From JAUNBG01 sp964442735 (GTDB lineage Bacteria; Planctomycetota; Planctomycetia; Pirellulales; Thermoguttaceae): a stretch of 64,000 bases of DNA. The stretch spans positions 8,387 through 72,386 of the forward strand of contig CAYUAP010000008.1 of the NCBI GenBank assembly GCA_964442735.1, written 5' to 3'. Below the pieces are notes generated by a model. The model ran no database searches. It was not told where the DNA came from and was given only the letters and a program-made list of their open reading frames with translations. Shown here in pieces: positions 43,857 through 53,853 of this stretch (position 1 is its first letter; each line of letters opens with the position of its first letter). Both the position numbers and the translations under genes were made by a program.

Positions 43857-46800
43857 TCATTCCAAAGTTGGGTAGACTTTTTCTGCGCGTAATTGTTTTT
43901 CACCATTTTCTTTTTCATAGACACCATAAAAATTAGAGAGCAAATCAAGCCATATTGTAATACACTTCATTTCCGTATCGGTCAAATGAACATCATGATG
44001 ACCGTCTTTTAACTGTCGATAGAGTTTTGACGCGAGTGCGCCGAATTTACCGGGAGTTGTTCGCAAGGGATCACCATAATCATAAAAGGCATAACCACCG
44101 CCCACAAGATTATTATAGGAGGCATAAAATTTATTTTTGACAGGATCTCTATGTAAATTGGGAGCTCCTTTTTTCTGACTCTCCGATTTATCATGACATT
44201 CGATACAATTTTTTTCCAAAACAGGTTGGACCAATTCGGGAAAATTCATGGGATTGGAGCCATTTGGTTCCTTCAGGAGTCGGGACGGAGCTCTGGTCAG
44301 AGCCCGGGAGGAGGCCGGAAGTGTAAAAGCCTGATGTTTTTGTTCGTGACATCCAATACAGGTCAAATGTTCTCCTTCCTTGAGACTGGTACCACTTCGC
44401 ATCGATTGGACCGCCAATCCATTCTCGTCCAGAGCCTGGAAATAGATTTCAATATTTGCCGGAACAGTGAAATGGGCACTTCCATCTTCTTCGACAGGAA
44501 CGACACCCAACGAGCCACGGGCAAGATTGACCGAATCAAGAGAACTCTTTTCCCGATATCCTGTTTCATGGGGCGGATAACCGGATGGTACAGACATACA
44601 ATAAACCTGAACGACACGTAATGCCTTAATTTTCATTTTCGGCGGCAGGGGCTTCAGGCTTTCATAAACATTGGAAATGGAGATGGTAGCTTCCGGACGA
44701 GGCGCATTAAAATCGGTTGGTGGTTTGACGTACGGCTGATGAACGATCTGATCGTTTGTCTGTAACGCAGGAACAAACGGCGGCTTTTTTCGTGCGATGA
44801 AAGGAATGGGACTGGCACATCCGATATCAGGATCACGATAGATTAATTCCCGATTGCCTATGGAATCGGCTAAATAAATACCGTAATCTCCACGAAGCAT
44901 TTTTCCCCCTTGCACGCCACGGCCCGGCAACATACCGAAATCGGCAACAGCCAAAAAGAGCGATTCAGACAAGGGCCAGGGCATTCCCCAGACCTGGCCA
45001 CCGTTCTGACTCTCCGGAAAACCGGCGTCCGGAGTCAATCGTTTAACAGGTCCCATGGCATCGTCGTCCAGAACCTGGGGATCGATCAGAATAATAGAAC
45101 CATAACATTGACCATGATGGGGACCTGCTGTTGCAATATATTTCGGGGAATCGGGAATCGCGCGAACATCCAGTTCCGAATCGGCACGTAAATGTCGCGG
45201 TGAAAAATTACCATGGACAGACCGCGGGTCGCGCCCATCCAACGATGTTATCCACGGATGGTGCGCAATACATCCGAACCGATCTATATAGTCCCATCGT
45301 GTCCAAATAATTCTTCCGTCGTTCGTAACACTGGGATTCCATTCATTGGTTTCATGATAACTCAAACAGCGTATCTTTGATCCGTCTTCGTTCATGTCGA
45401 AGAGAGTATAGTTTGGGCAGTCCCGTCCGCAACGGAGATATCCACCACGCCGTTCGGAAGTAAATGCCATTCGACCATTCGGTAAAAAACAGGGATCGAA
45501 ATCATTCCAGGTTCCATCGGTCAACATATGTAATCGACTTCCATCGGCCCGGCATGAAAACAGATGATAACAACGTCCAATATCGGTGTGTCCTCTTGTT
45601 AAATCGATATGGTCAATATGCTTCGTACTTCCCGTACACTCAACATAGGCAAAAGAGATGCGGTCACCCTCAAAAGAAAGATCTGGTGATAGAAAAGAGC
45701 CTCCCTCCAATACCTGTCCCTGAAGACGACTTTTATTTTCAACTTTTTTATTCTGCAATATATTTTCCGCCTTGGGTGAATAGGAAATATCAAACGGATG
45801 ATTCAAGACAAAAAGTCCACCACCAGGTACTGCCGATCTGCCGTAAAACTGATCGCAAATATGATTGAAATTGGAACGATTCTTTTTAACGAAGAGAAGA
45901 CGGTCAAAATCTATTTCCGGACGGGAGAACATTAAGAGTCGGCGTAAAACAGCTCCATCATAGAACAGACGGAAACGATCTTCCAGAGTCTTGACCGTTT
46001 TGGAACGTTTTCGCAGATTTGTCAATGTCAAATCCGCCTTTTGGAGGGAGGTATTGTCTTTCAATGTTTCGACTTCCGATTGCCGAAGTTCTTCAAGAAG
46101 AGCCGTTAGACGCCGTAACTGAACATCGTTGGGGGTTTCATCGGAGTCAAGTATCAAGGCCTGCTCGTTGGCCGTTTCGTTTCGGATCGCTTGATAATAG
46201 GGTTTTCGTGTCAGTTCACGAACGATATCATTATATTCATCGACAAGACATTTACCGTAGATGGACAGTTGTGGTGTCCCTTGTTGTTCTCCTTCCCTGT
46301 TCGTTATTCCGGGCAGGGTATCCAACCACAATGGTCGATTCTTCTCCATAGGAATCAGATCTGCATCCAAAACCTCTGGTACGGAAGTGAATCGAACCCC
46401 ATCCGACAACAATTCCAATTCGACAATAGACGCAAACGGACGTCCTTCGACCTCCTTCAGTACCTTAAAAGTTACATATCGGCCAGTACCCGGCCTGGAG
46501 AACCTGACCGTCTGGGAAAGATCGTTATTTTGGAGAACACCGGAAATAACCGGCTCTCCCGGCTTGTCCGGAACATCGGACAGATAAAAAGCAAATTCGG
46601 CGATTCGGCCATTGGAATTATCGATTCGCGGAGTGTAAATAAAACCGTTTAATGTATATTTATCCTTTAAATCGATTTGTAATTCACATGGAAATGGAGC
46701 TCCGGTTTCATGACCGTTTGACGACTTCGCCTTCGAATGTTCCCGATTACAGCCATAATTATAACCACAGGAGATGGGAATTGGGTTCTGCAGGTCCGTT

Positions 46801-47024
46801 CGTGCAGGGGCACTAAACTGATTGTGCCACATCGTCTTTGGATCGTGGTCCATAGCTCGCCAGGCTTCGTAACCGACATTGGCACTATCAGCCTTTACCT
46901 CGACCTTAACGGATTTCATGTTCTTCGGAATATCTGTTTCGGCAAAGCCTGGTTCGCTCCAAGCCAAGTATACTGCCAAAATAAATAATATCATTAAATC
47001 CAAATTCAACCGTCTTTCAGACAT
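43857..47024 (-). CDS. HzsA-related secreted protein with discoidin-like domain and two haem motifs
   Basis: At 1055 aa, with a signal peptide (LMILFILAVYLAWSEPGFA). Residues of about 35-220 form an F5/8-type C (discoidin-like) domain (AMDHDPKTMWHNQ, FPCELQIDLKDKYTLNGFIY, RYVTFKVLKEV), absent in the shorter paralog at 10313-12775. Next comes the HzsA-like propeller (FDPCFLPNGRMAFTSERRGG, EWNPSVTNDGRIIWTRWDYI) and two CXXCH motifs, CIGCH (about 889) and CIECH (about 939). The discoidin-like domain suggests attachment to a carbohydrate. Electron transfer or polysaccharide oxidation is plausible but unproven; hydrazine chemistry is not supported. It is transcribed divergently from ileS. Confidence 0.82.
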   Translation of the reverse strand: MSERRLNLDLMILFILAVYLAWSEPGFAETDIPKNMKSVKVEVKADSANVGYEAWRAMDHDPKTMWHNQFSAPARTDLQNPIPISCGYNYGCNREHSKAKSSNGHETGAPFPCELQIDLKDKYTLNGFIYTPRIDNSNGRIAEFAFYLSDVPDKPGEPVISGVLQNNDLSQTVRFSRPGTGRYVTFKVLKEVEGRPFASIVELELLSDGVRFTSVPEVLDADLIPMEKNRPLWLDTLPGITNREGEQQGTPQLSIYGKCLVDEYNDIVRELTRKPYYQAIRNETANEQALILDSDETPNDVQLRRLTALLEELRQSEVETLKDNTSLQKADLTLTNLRKRSKTVKTLEDRFRLFYDGAVLRRLLMFSRPEIDFDRLLFVKKNRSNFNHICDQFYGRSAVPGGGLFVLNHPFDISYSPKAENILQNKKVENKSRLQGQVLEGGSFLSPDLSFEGDRISFAYVECTGSTKHIDHIDLTRGHTDIGRCYHLFSCRADGSRLHMLTDGTWNDFDPCFLPNGRMAFTSERRGGYLRCGRDCPNYTLFDMNEDGSKIRCLSYHETNEWNPSVTNDGRIIWTRWDYIDRFGCIAHHPWITSLDGRDPRSVHGNFSPRHLRADSELDVRAIPDSPKYIATAGPHHGQCYGSIILIDPQVLDDDAMGPVKRLTPDAGFPESQNGGQVWGMPWPLSESLFLAVADFGMLPGRGVQGGKMLRGDYGIYLADSIGNRELIYRDPDIGCASPIPFIARKKPPFVPALQTNDQIVHQPYVKPPTDFNAPRPEATISISNVYESLKPLPPKMKIKALRVVQVYCMSVPSGYPPHETGYREKSSLDSVNLARGSLGVVPVEEDGSAHFTVPANIEIYFQALDENGLAVQSMRSGTSLKEGEHLTCIGCHEQKHQAFTLPASSRALTRAPSRLLKEPNGSNPMNFPELVQPVLEKNCIECHDKSESQKKGAPNLHRDPVKNKFYASYNNLVGGGYAFYDYGDPLRTTPGKFGALASKLYRQLKDGHHDVHLTDTEMKCITIWLDLLSNFYGVYEKENGEKQLRAEKVYPTLE

Positions 47025-47197
47025 ATAAAATCTCCTTGATAATATTTCAGGTGTTATTTCCTATTCTATTTATACAGATCTATTTATACAGACAATATCC
47101 ATTTTACAGGAATTGATATTGGATGTCAATAAATTTATAATTCGCGGGTAGTCAAGATATTTTTATTTTCACACAGAGGGAATGTCGGCAATGGTCC

Positions 47198-47225
47198 TTG
47201 AGTTATTTGACAAAATTGATATAAT
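47198..47225 (+). promoter_or_regulatory. Putative sigma-70 promoter of ileS
   Basis: TTGAGT (47198-47203), a 16-base spacer and TATAAT (47220-47225), 70 bases before the ileS start. No T-box leader structure was recognised. Confidence 0.5.
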
Positions 47226-47295
47226 CATAGAATCGTAATATTCTATCAAAATATTACGTTAAGAACAGTTACCGATAGAAATGGGAAAATGACAA

Positions 47296-50200
47296 ATGGA
47301 ATCAGAACAGACGAGGGAATTACAAGCGGGCGCGGAAGCGTCGGGGCAAGGAACAGGAACAAATTTTTCCAAGGAGGAAGAGCGCTTAATTATACAATGG
47401 CGTGACAATCATATTTGGGAGAAATCACTGGAGCGTCGGCGGAAAAACAATAGAGGGACCTTTGTTTTCTACGAAGGACCTCCAACCGCCAATGGACTTC
47501 CCCATCCGGGGCACTGCCTGACACGAGCAATTAAAGATCTTTACCCACGATATAAATCCATGAAGGGTTTTTTGTGTGAACGAAAAGCCGGTTGGGATAC
47601 CCATGGACTTCCAGTCGAAGTCGAAGTTTGCAAGGAAATGAAGATTCATTCGAAGGAACAGATCGAAGAATTTGGAATTGAACCATTCGTCCATCGTTGT
47701 GTAGAAAATGTATTTCGATATACCCAACAATGGGAGCATCTGACGGAACGACTTGGTTTTTGGATCAATTTGGACGAAGCGTATGTAACCTATCATCGTT
47801 CCTATGTTGAGAGTGTTTGGTGGGCACTCAAGACGTTGTTCGATCAAGGACTTCTCTATCAGGGGCATAAAATCATCTGGTGGTGGGCGCAGGGAGGGAC
47901 CGCGCTCTCTTCCGGCGAAGTGGGACAGGGCTATAAAGAAGTAGCGGATCCGAGTGTTTTCGTTCGTTTTCCGTTATTAAACGAAAATCATGATCCACGA
48001 CTGGAGAATACGGACCTGTTGGTCTGGACGACAACCCCGTGGACCCTGCCGAGTAATCAGTTTGCTGCGGTTCATCCGGAGTTGGAGTATTCGATTATCA
48101 GTCTGCCCGATATGGGACACAACCTGATTGTTGCCTCCGCATTGGTTAAGACCATTGCGGCCAAGGTCAAAAAGGAAGCAACTGTTTTAGGAACAATATC
48201 CGGTAAAGAATTAATAGGACTGCGATACGTACCTCCCTTCGACTATTACTATAAAACAATGGGCAACAAGCAGGGAACTCTTTTGGACGGAACCCGTGAA
48301 TATCTGTCATGGCGTGTTTGTCCGGCCGATTTCGTTACTACCGAGTCAGGTACAGGTCTTGTTCACGAGGCGCCAGCTTTTGGGGAAGTTGACTTCGATC
48401 TTTTAGTGAAGGAACAAGGACGTTTTAAGCCGGGCGAAGGTCCCGAATTGATCTGTGCCGTTGCTCCGAACGGAACCTTTACGGAGGAAGTCCCGGACTA
48501 CCAGGGCCGTTGGGTCAAGGACTGTGATAAAGATATCTATCGTAATTTAAAAGATCGGGGTATTCTCTTCCTTCAAGAGCAATATATTCACGAATATCCC
48601 TTCTGCTGGCGATCGCCGTCAGATCCACTAATTCAGTATCCACGTCAGAGCTGGTTTATCAAGACGCGTCAATACCGGGATAAAATGCTGTCCAATAACG
48701 ATAAAATCGGCTGGATGCCCGAGCATATCAAGAAAGGTCGTTTCGGTAATTTTCTAGCCTCGAATATTGACTGGGCACTTTCACGGGAACGATATTGGGG
48801 GACACCACTTCCGATTTGGGTCTGCGAGGAAACCGGATATCAGGAAGCCATTTCCAATTATGACGAACTTCTGGCGAAGAAGGGAATCACAGGAACGGAA
48901 GTCTGGCAGAACGCTTATAACAAGGCCAAACAGGACGCTGGAGACAAATGGACCGAGGCGGAAGAGGAAATTTGGGGACATCTAAAGGTACACAAGCCCT
49001 ATATTGACGCCATAACGTACGAGTCCCCCAAGGCTCCTGGTAAACGAATGCGCCGCGTAACAGAGGTTATCGACTGCTGGTTCGATTCCGGTTCCATGCC
49101 ATTCGCACAATTCGGCTATCCCAATAAAGAAGGATCCAAGGAACTGTTCGAGAAAAATTTCCCCGCCGACTTTATTAGCGAGGCTATTGACCAAACCCGA
49201 GGCTGGTTCTATTCGCAACTGGCAATTAGTACTCTTTTGTTTTCCGATAAAAAAGAATTTCCACACCCCTTCCGAAACTGTATTGTTCTCGGTCTCATGC
49301 TCGGGGAAGACGGTCAGAAAATGTCGAAATCACTTCGAAACTACCGTGAACCCCAGGAGATCTTCGATAAATTCGGAGCGGACGCGCTTCGTTGGTATTT
49401 TTATGCAAATCAAACGCCCTGGACCTCTATCCGTTACAGTGAAGCTGCGATTCGGGACAGTATGCCGGAATTCATGATTCGATTGTGGAACGTCTGTTCC
49501 TTTTTCGATGTCTATAGCAAGATCGACCATTTCAATCCATCTCAATTTATAGATTCAAATGTATTGGAACAGGCAGGAGGTGATTTAACTCCAGCCGTTT
49601 TCCAATCGGCCGCCCACTCGCAATCGCCCTGGCGTCCCTATCAGGAACGAATGGAACTTGATCGTTGGATCATTAGTGAACTCAACAAGATGATAGAGGT
49701 TGTTACAGATCGTATGGATCATTACGATCATTTTGCGGCCTGTGCGAAGATCAACGAATTTGTCGATTCACTCTCCAACTGGTATGTTCGCCGAAGTCGG
49801 GACCGATTCTGGTCGGGAGAAGAACTTCATTCGAAGGCGGACGCCTATTGGACTCTTTACGAATGCCTGGTTACGTTGTCGAAGATCATTGCCCCGTTTG
49901 TACCGTTCCTATCGGAACGAATTTGGCATTTACTGGTCGTGGAACCATTTGGAAACAAAGTCTTGGAGAGCGTTCATTTTAGCGATTACCCCCAGGCGGA
50001 AAAAGACACAATCGACGAGCATCTCTCGGAGCAAATGGTACTGGTACGCGAGATTGTATCCCTGGGGCGAAATGCCCGTATGGGAGCCAAATTAAAAGTA
50101 CGTCAGCCTTTAGCCGCAATAGAAGTTGTTCTTTCAGACCAGAGTAAAACGGAAGAGCTTCTTCCTAAAGTGGAATTAATGAAGGAAGAACTGAATGTCA

Positions 50201-50772
50201 AGGAGATCCATTTTATCGAACGAGCAGATCAATATATTGGTTATTCGATTATCCCGGACTTTAAGAAGTTGGGTCCCAAATTGGGGAAACGTCTTCCGGG
50301 TATTAAGGCGGCCTTGAATCAGGTGGACGGGGCGGCACTGTTACAGGAGATGGAAAAGAACGGTCATATCGTTCTCGAACTGGCCGATGGTCCTGTAGAA
50401 CTCAATTCAGAAGAGATTCAGATTCGTCTCCTGCCGAAGCCGGGTTTCGCGGCGGCCCAAGGGGAGGATGTCGTTGCTATTTTATCAACGGAACTAACCG
50501 AGTCCCTTTTGTGCGAAGGGCGAGCACGAGAACTGGTCCGACTAATTCAGGATCGTCGAAAAGATGTTCAGTGCGACTATACGGATCGTATTAAAATCGG
50601 AATTGTCACCTCTTCCGATAAAATATCCGAGGCCATTCGTCAATTCGGTAATTATATTACAGGGGAGACATTAACCACGTCTTTGGAATTAAAGGCATTG
50701 GATAATATTGAGTCCGTTTCCGCCAAAGTTGACGGAGAGACCTTGGATCTCTATTTAGAAAGAGTAAAATAA
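47296..50772 (+). CDS. ileS: Isoleucyl-tRNA synthetase
   Basis: At 1158 aa, with the class I signatures HPGH (in PPTANGLPHPGHCLTRAIKD) and KMSKS (in GQKMSKSLRNYREPQEIF), the GWDTHGLPVEVEV motif of Ile/Val/Leu enzymes, the CP1 editing region (LLVWTTTPWTLPSNQFA) and a long C-terminal domain without the terminal zinc finger of E. coli-type IleS. Length and motif spacing place it with the eukaryote-like second type of IleS, known in several phyla and often less sensitive to mupirocin; sensitivity here is not shown. It charges tRNA-Ile. purN follows after 40 bases and may be co-transcribed. Confidence 0.95.
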   Translation: MESEQTRELQAGAEASGQGTGTNFSKEEERLIIQWRDNHIWEKSLERRRKNNRGTFVFYEGPPTANGLPHPGHCLTRAIKDLYPRYKSMKGFLCERKAGWDTHGLPVEVEVCKEMKIHSKEQIEEFGIEPFVHRCVENVFRYTQQWEHLTERLGFWINLDEAYVTYHRSYVESVWWALKTLFDQGLLYQGHKIIWWWAQGGTALSSGEVGQGYKEVADPSVFVRFPLLNENHDPRLENTDLLVWTTTPWTLPSNQFAAVHPELEYSIISLPDMGHNLIVASALVKTIAAKVKKEATVLGTISGKELIGLRYVPPFDYYYKTMGNKQGTLLDGTREYLSWRVCPADFVTTESGTGLVHEAPAFGEVDFDLLVKEQGRFKPGEGPELICAVAPNGTFTEEVPDYQGRWVKDCDKDIYRNLKDRGILFLQEQYIHEYPFCWRSPSDPLIQYPRQSWFIKTRQYRDKMLSNNDKIGWMPEHIKKGRFGNFLASNIDWALSRERYWGTPLPIWVCEETGYQEAISNYDELLAKKGITGTEVWQNAYNKAKQDAGDKWTEAEEEIWGHLKVHKPYIDAITYESPKAPGKRMRRVTEVIDCWFDSGSMPFAQFGYPNKEGSKELFEKNFPADFISEAIDQTRGWFYSQLAISTLLFSDKKEFPHPFRNCIVLGLMLGEDGQKMSKSLRNYREPQEIFDKFGADALRWYFYANQTPWTSIRYSEAAIRDSMPEFMIRLWNVCSFFDVYSKIDHFNPSQFIDSNVLEQAGGDLTPAVFQSAAHSQSPWRPYQERMELDRWIISELNKMIEVVTDRMDHYDHFAACAKINEFVDSLSNWYVRRSRDRFWSGEELHSKADAYWTLYECLVTLSKIIAPFVPFLSERIWHLLVVEPFGNKVLESVHFSDYPQAEKDTIDEHLSEQMVLVREIVSLGRNARMGAKLKVRQPLAAIEVVLSDQSKTEELLPKVELMKEELNVKEIHFIERADQYIGYSIIPDFKKLGPKLGKRLPGIKAALNQVDGAALLQEMEKNGHIVLELADGPVELNSEEIQIRLLPKPGFAAAQGEDVVAILSTELTESLLCEGRARELVRLIQDRRKDVQCDYTDRIKIGIVTSSDKISEAIRQFGNYITGETLTTSLELKALDNIESVSAKVDGETLDLYLERVK

Positions 50773-50812
50773 CAAGTTTTAGATCGTATACCAACATCTT
50801 GAGGAGAAAAAA

Positions 50813-51451
50813 ATGCCGGAAAAGAAACTTCCGATTGCGGTATTGATATCGGGAACAGGCCGTTCGCTTCACAATCTAATAGAGAAGATCCATCAGGGGA
50901 CGCTGGATTGTGAAATTCGTCTGGTCATATCAAGTTCAAAAATGGCCAAGGGACTTCAATATGCGGAAGAGGCCAATATTCCATTAATGGTAATAGAGCA
51001 GAACAATTATACGACACGACAGGAATTCAGTAGTGCGGTGTTTGCCGCGTGTCGAGATGCTAAAGTTGACTACGTAGCTATGGCGGGATATATGAAATTA
51101 CTTTATATTCCACCTGATTTTATCAATCGTGTACTGAATATTCATCCCTCCTTGATACCGTCCTTTTCCGGTAAAGGATATTATGGCAATATAGTCCATC
51201 AAAAAGCAATGGACTATGGAGTTAAAATATCGGGATGTACGGTTCATTTTGTGGATAACGAATATGATGCTGGCCCCGTTATTCTCCAAAAGCCTGTTCC
51301 TGTTTTGGAAAACGATACCGTTCAGGCCCTGAATGATCGTGTATTTTATGAAGCCGAATGTATTGCCTATCCGGAAACACTTCAGTTGATCGCCCAAGGA
51401 CGGGTCAGTGTGGAAGGACGACGCGTTCATATTGCGGAAAAGAAACCCTGA
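50813..51451 (+). CDS. purN: Phosphoribosylglycinamide formyltransferase
   Basis: The 212-aa protein equals E. coli PurN in length. The catalytic triad is in place: Asn109 and His111 in LNIHPSLIPSF and Asp152 in EYDAGPVIL. The N-terminal ISGTGRSLHNLI binds the GAR phosphate. It transfers a formyl group from 10-formyl-THF to GAR in purine synthesis. GAGGAG precedes the start. A family B element sits just past the stop. Confidence 0.94.
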   Translation: MPEKKLPIAVLISGTGRSLHNLIEKIHQGTLDCEIRLVISSSKMAKGLQYAEEANIPLMVIEQNNYTTRQEFSSAVFAACRDAKVDYVAMAGYMKLLYIPPDFINRVLNIHPSLIPSFSGKGYYGNIVHQKAMDYGVKISGCTVHFVDNEYDAGPVILQKPVPVLENDTVQALNDRVFYEAECIAYPETLQLIAQGRVSVEGRRVHIAEKKP

Positions 51452-51467
51452 TAACCAGATAAAAAAG

Positions 51468-51711
51468 ATAACCGTTCACGGATATAAAGTCAAACAACGG
51501 ATATAAAGTGAAACAACGGATATAATGTGGAACAACGGATAACACTGATTTTCACGGATAGTTTTTAGTAAACAAACTTTTTTATGATAAATATTATTTA
51601 TTATAATAGAAAAAAATGTTTATTTGTTATTGTAAAATATTGTATTTTACGGCAGACTGTCTGTATTTATCCGTGGGATCCCTGGTTCCAAAATCGTTCG
51701 TGAATGGTTAC
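51468..51711 (-). mobile_element. Family B MITE with 8-bp target duplication TAAAAAAG
   Basis: Left end ATAACCGTTCACGG, right end CGTGAATGGTTAC, with TAAAAAAG at 51460-51467 and 51712-51719. 244 bp, carrying about three copies of the 19-bp unit AACGGATATAAAGTGAAAC. It fills most of the gap between purN and the TPR gene. Confidence 0.9.
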
Positions 51712-51754
51712 TAAAAAAGATAGCCAGATAAAAAGAATAGCCAGATAAAAAAAG

Positions 51755-52585
51755 ATGACCAGCCAAGAGAAGATAACCAGACAAGAGAATCAACCCTCCC
51801 AAAGCGAAAAAGCAAGTTCACTTCCCTCAACAGAAGCGTTTCTCGATCATGGCAAATTGACAGAAGCCTATTACGAGGCGGCACAGGAGGCGTTTGATAA
51901 TGCCGAATACGAAGAAGCCCTGAATTTTTACGATCAGGCGCTTAACGAAAATTCCCATCATCTTCCATCTTTAATTGGACGTGCGGAACTCTATCTGGAT
52001 TTTGATCTCGCCGATAAAGCGCGTCAGGATATTGATCGTATATTTCAGGAGAATCCAACTTCCCCGGAAGGGCTTTTATTGGAAGGAAATCTTTTCCGTT
52101 ATCATGGTCATTTTGAAACGGCCATTGATCGCTATAATCAGTTATTGAAACAGGATCACAAAAACATTAAGGCGTTATATGCCCGTGCCATAGCCTTTGA
52201 TCTGGCGGGCCAGAGCAAGGAGGCACTAACTGATTTAGATTCCTGTATTCTTCAGCAGCCGGAATTTATTTCGGCCTGGTACGATAGAGGTGTTTTTTAC
52301 GCCGAAAACGAAGAATGGGAGAAGGCCATAGCCGATTATACCCATGTTCTGGAACAGGATCCCAAATTTGTTCAAGCCTGGGTGACCCGGGGAGATGCCC
52401 TATCGGTCTTGCGACGATTCCCGGAAGCTCTGGCTGATTTTAAGAAGGCGCTGGAACTTGAACCGGAAAACGGGATGATCTATTATTATCGGTCGCTTGT
52501 TTATTCCGATATGTGCGAGAAGAAAAAAGCGAAGGACGATTACCAAAAGGCATTAACATTGGGATATAATCCGGAAGAGCCATGA
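51755..52585 (+). CDS. TPR-repeat protein
   Basis: The 276-aa cytosolic protein has about six tetratricopeptide repeats from residue 38 onward (AYYEAAQEAFDNAEYEEALN, then repeats spaced 34 residues with patterns such as AIADYTHVLEQDPKFVQAW). The first 30 residues are Gln/Ser rich and probably disordered. TPRs mediate protein contacts; the partner is probably the response regulator encoded next, whose start overlaps this stop by four bases (ATGA), indicating translational coupling. The start has only a weak ribosome binding site. Confidence 0.85.
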   Translation: MTSQEKITRQENQPSQSEKASSLPSTEAFLDHGKLTEAYYEAAQEAFDNAEYEEALNFYDQALNENSHHLPSLIGRAELYLDFDLADKARQDIDRIFQENPTSPEGLLLEGNLFRYHGHFETAIDRYNQLLKQDHKNIKALYARAIAFDLAGQSKEALTDLDSCILQQPEFISAWYDRGVFYAENEEWEKAIADYTHVLEQDPKFVQAWVTRGDALSVLRRFPEALADFKKALELEPENGMIYYYRSLVYSDMCEKKKAKDDYQKALTLGYNPEEP

Positions 52586-53214
52586 CAATACAGTTAATGA
52601 TAGCGGAAACACGTCCTGTCGTTCGAGCCGGTCTGATTTCATTTTTACAGGGGGCCGACATTTATCTTCTTGGAGAGGCGGGAACCGGCGACCAATTATT
52701 TCAAAAGGCAATTCAATTACAGCCGGACGTCATTCTGATGGACATATGGTTTCCGGATGAAACCGGTTTTGCAACAGTGCAACGTTTACGTGCCAGTAAT
52801 TGGACGGGCAAGATAATTATATTCAGTTCGGACGACCGGATCACCAATTTGGCACGTGCCAAGGCAATAGGAGTCGATAGTTGGTTTTCCACAAGGATAA
52901 CACGAGGAGAATTGATTCGTATGCTCCGTTTAGTAGCGGAAGGGGCAGACGTGGAGTTATCATCTGGCGAATTACGTCGTGTATTGGGTATAATGAAGAA
53001 GGTTCGTAATGAAAAACTTGGTGTATTAACTTCGCGGGAAAAACAGGTTTTGTACCATATTACACTCGGGTTAAGTAACAAGGAAATAGCAGCCACCCTT
53101 AATTTGAGTCGCGAGACCATAAAGGAACATGTCTGTAACATTCTTCGGAAGCTGGATGTACGCGATCGTACCGAAGCTGCTGTCTGGGCGGTCAAAAATA
53201 ATATTATTATTTAA
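52582..53214 (+). CDS. LuxR/NarL-type response regulator with atypical receiver
   Basis: The 210-aa protein has a receiver domain (1-120) and a LuxR-type helix-turn-helix (about 145-205; LTSREKQVLYHITLGLSNKEI). The phosphoacceptor Asp54 in ILMDIWFP is present. The acidic pair, usually Asp-Asp, is Glu-Thr (IAETRP), and the conserved Lys near the end of the domain is replaced in DSWFSTRIT. Phosphorylation may thus be weak or unconventional. No histidine kinase is next to it; the gene overlaps the TPR gene by four bases and precedes a STAS and an RsbW-like gene on the same strand. Confidence 0.85.
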   Translation: MTIQLMIAETRPVVRAGLISFLQGADIYLLGEAGTGDQLFQKAIQLQPDVILMDIWFPDETGFATVQRLRASNWTGKIIIFSSDDRITNLARAKAIGVDSWFSTRITRGELIRMLRLVAEGADVELSSGELRRVLGIMKKVRNEKLGVLTSREKQVLYHITLGLSNKEIAATLNLSRETIKEHVCNILRKLDVRDRTEAAVWAVKNNIII

Positions 53215-53367
53215 AATTTTTTATTTTGTATATTGCTTTTATTCTTTATTTTTGTTATGCTTGTAGAACAGGAGTTGGAAAATCCTGTTTTTTTAAAAAG
53301 TTTGGTCAATGTCTGGAGCTATCCAACGTTTTTTGATTAAAAATAGAACTTGAAGAGGAATTTAAAA

Positions 53368-53730
53368 ATGAGTAGTGATTCAAGAGTCCGTATAATGGTT
53401 CATTACAATGAAGATGCCGCAATTGCATCTTGCCTGGATACAAAATTAAGCGATGAAATTGGTATTCAAGCCTGGGGCGATGAACTGTACAAATTACTGG
53501 AAAACCATAAAGGACATAAACTGGTCGTGAATTTTCAGAATGTGGTTTTTATGTCGAGTTCTGCTCTTCGTGTATTAATTACATTAAGCAATAAGACCAA
53601 GTCAAAAGGAATAGCACTTGGTTTATGTGGCATCAATGACAACATAATGGAGGCATTTCGTATAACACGTCTTGACACTATGTTTGTGATCAAAAAAACG
53701 GAAATAGAAGCTATTAAGGCTTTAAAGTAA
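53368..53730 (+). CDS. STAS-domain anti-sigma factor antagonist
   Basis: The 120-aa protein is a single STAS domain (LVVNFQNVVFMSSSALRVLI), with serines 63-65 where SpoIIAA/RsbV proteins carry the phosphorylated Ser. Unphosphorylated, it would bind the kinase encoded next and release a sigma factor or other target. ATG 53368 is preferred over a TTG at 53350, because GAAGAGGA lies upstream of it. The interval 53215-53367 is AT-rich and could hold its own promoter. Confidence 0.85.
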   Translation: MSSDSRVRIMVHYNEDAAIASCLDTKLSDEIGIQAWGDELYKLLENHKGHKLVVNFQNVVFMSSSALRVLITLSNKTKSKGIALGLCGINDNIMEAFRITRLDTMFVIKKTEIEAIKALK

Positions 53731-53853
53731 ACAGTATATGTTATATGGACTAATTGAAACAGGATGAAAAGGTTCGGAAGGATCGATAGAAATCCTGTTC
53801 TAAAACGGTTCCCCAATAATCCGAAATAGATCTCTTGTCGGGAGAAATGCCTT

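Noticed and set aside
47025..47295. T-box leader before ileS
   Set aside because: No T-box sequence or terminator hairpin could be recognised in the 270 bases upstream; a plain promoter is the simpler reading.
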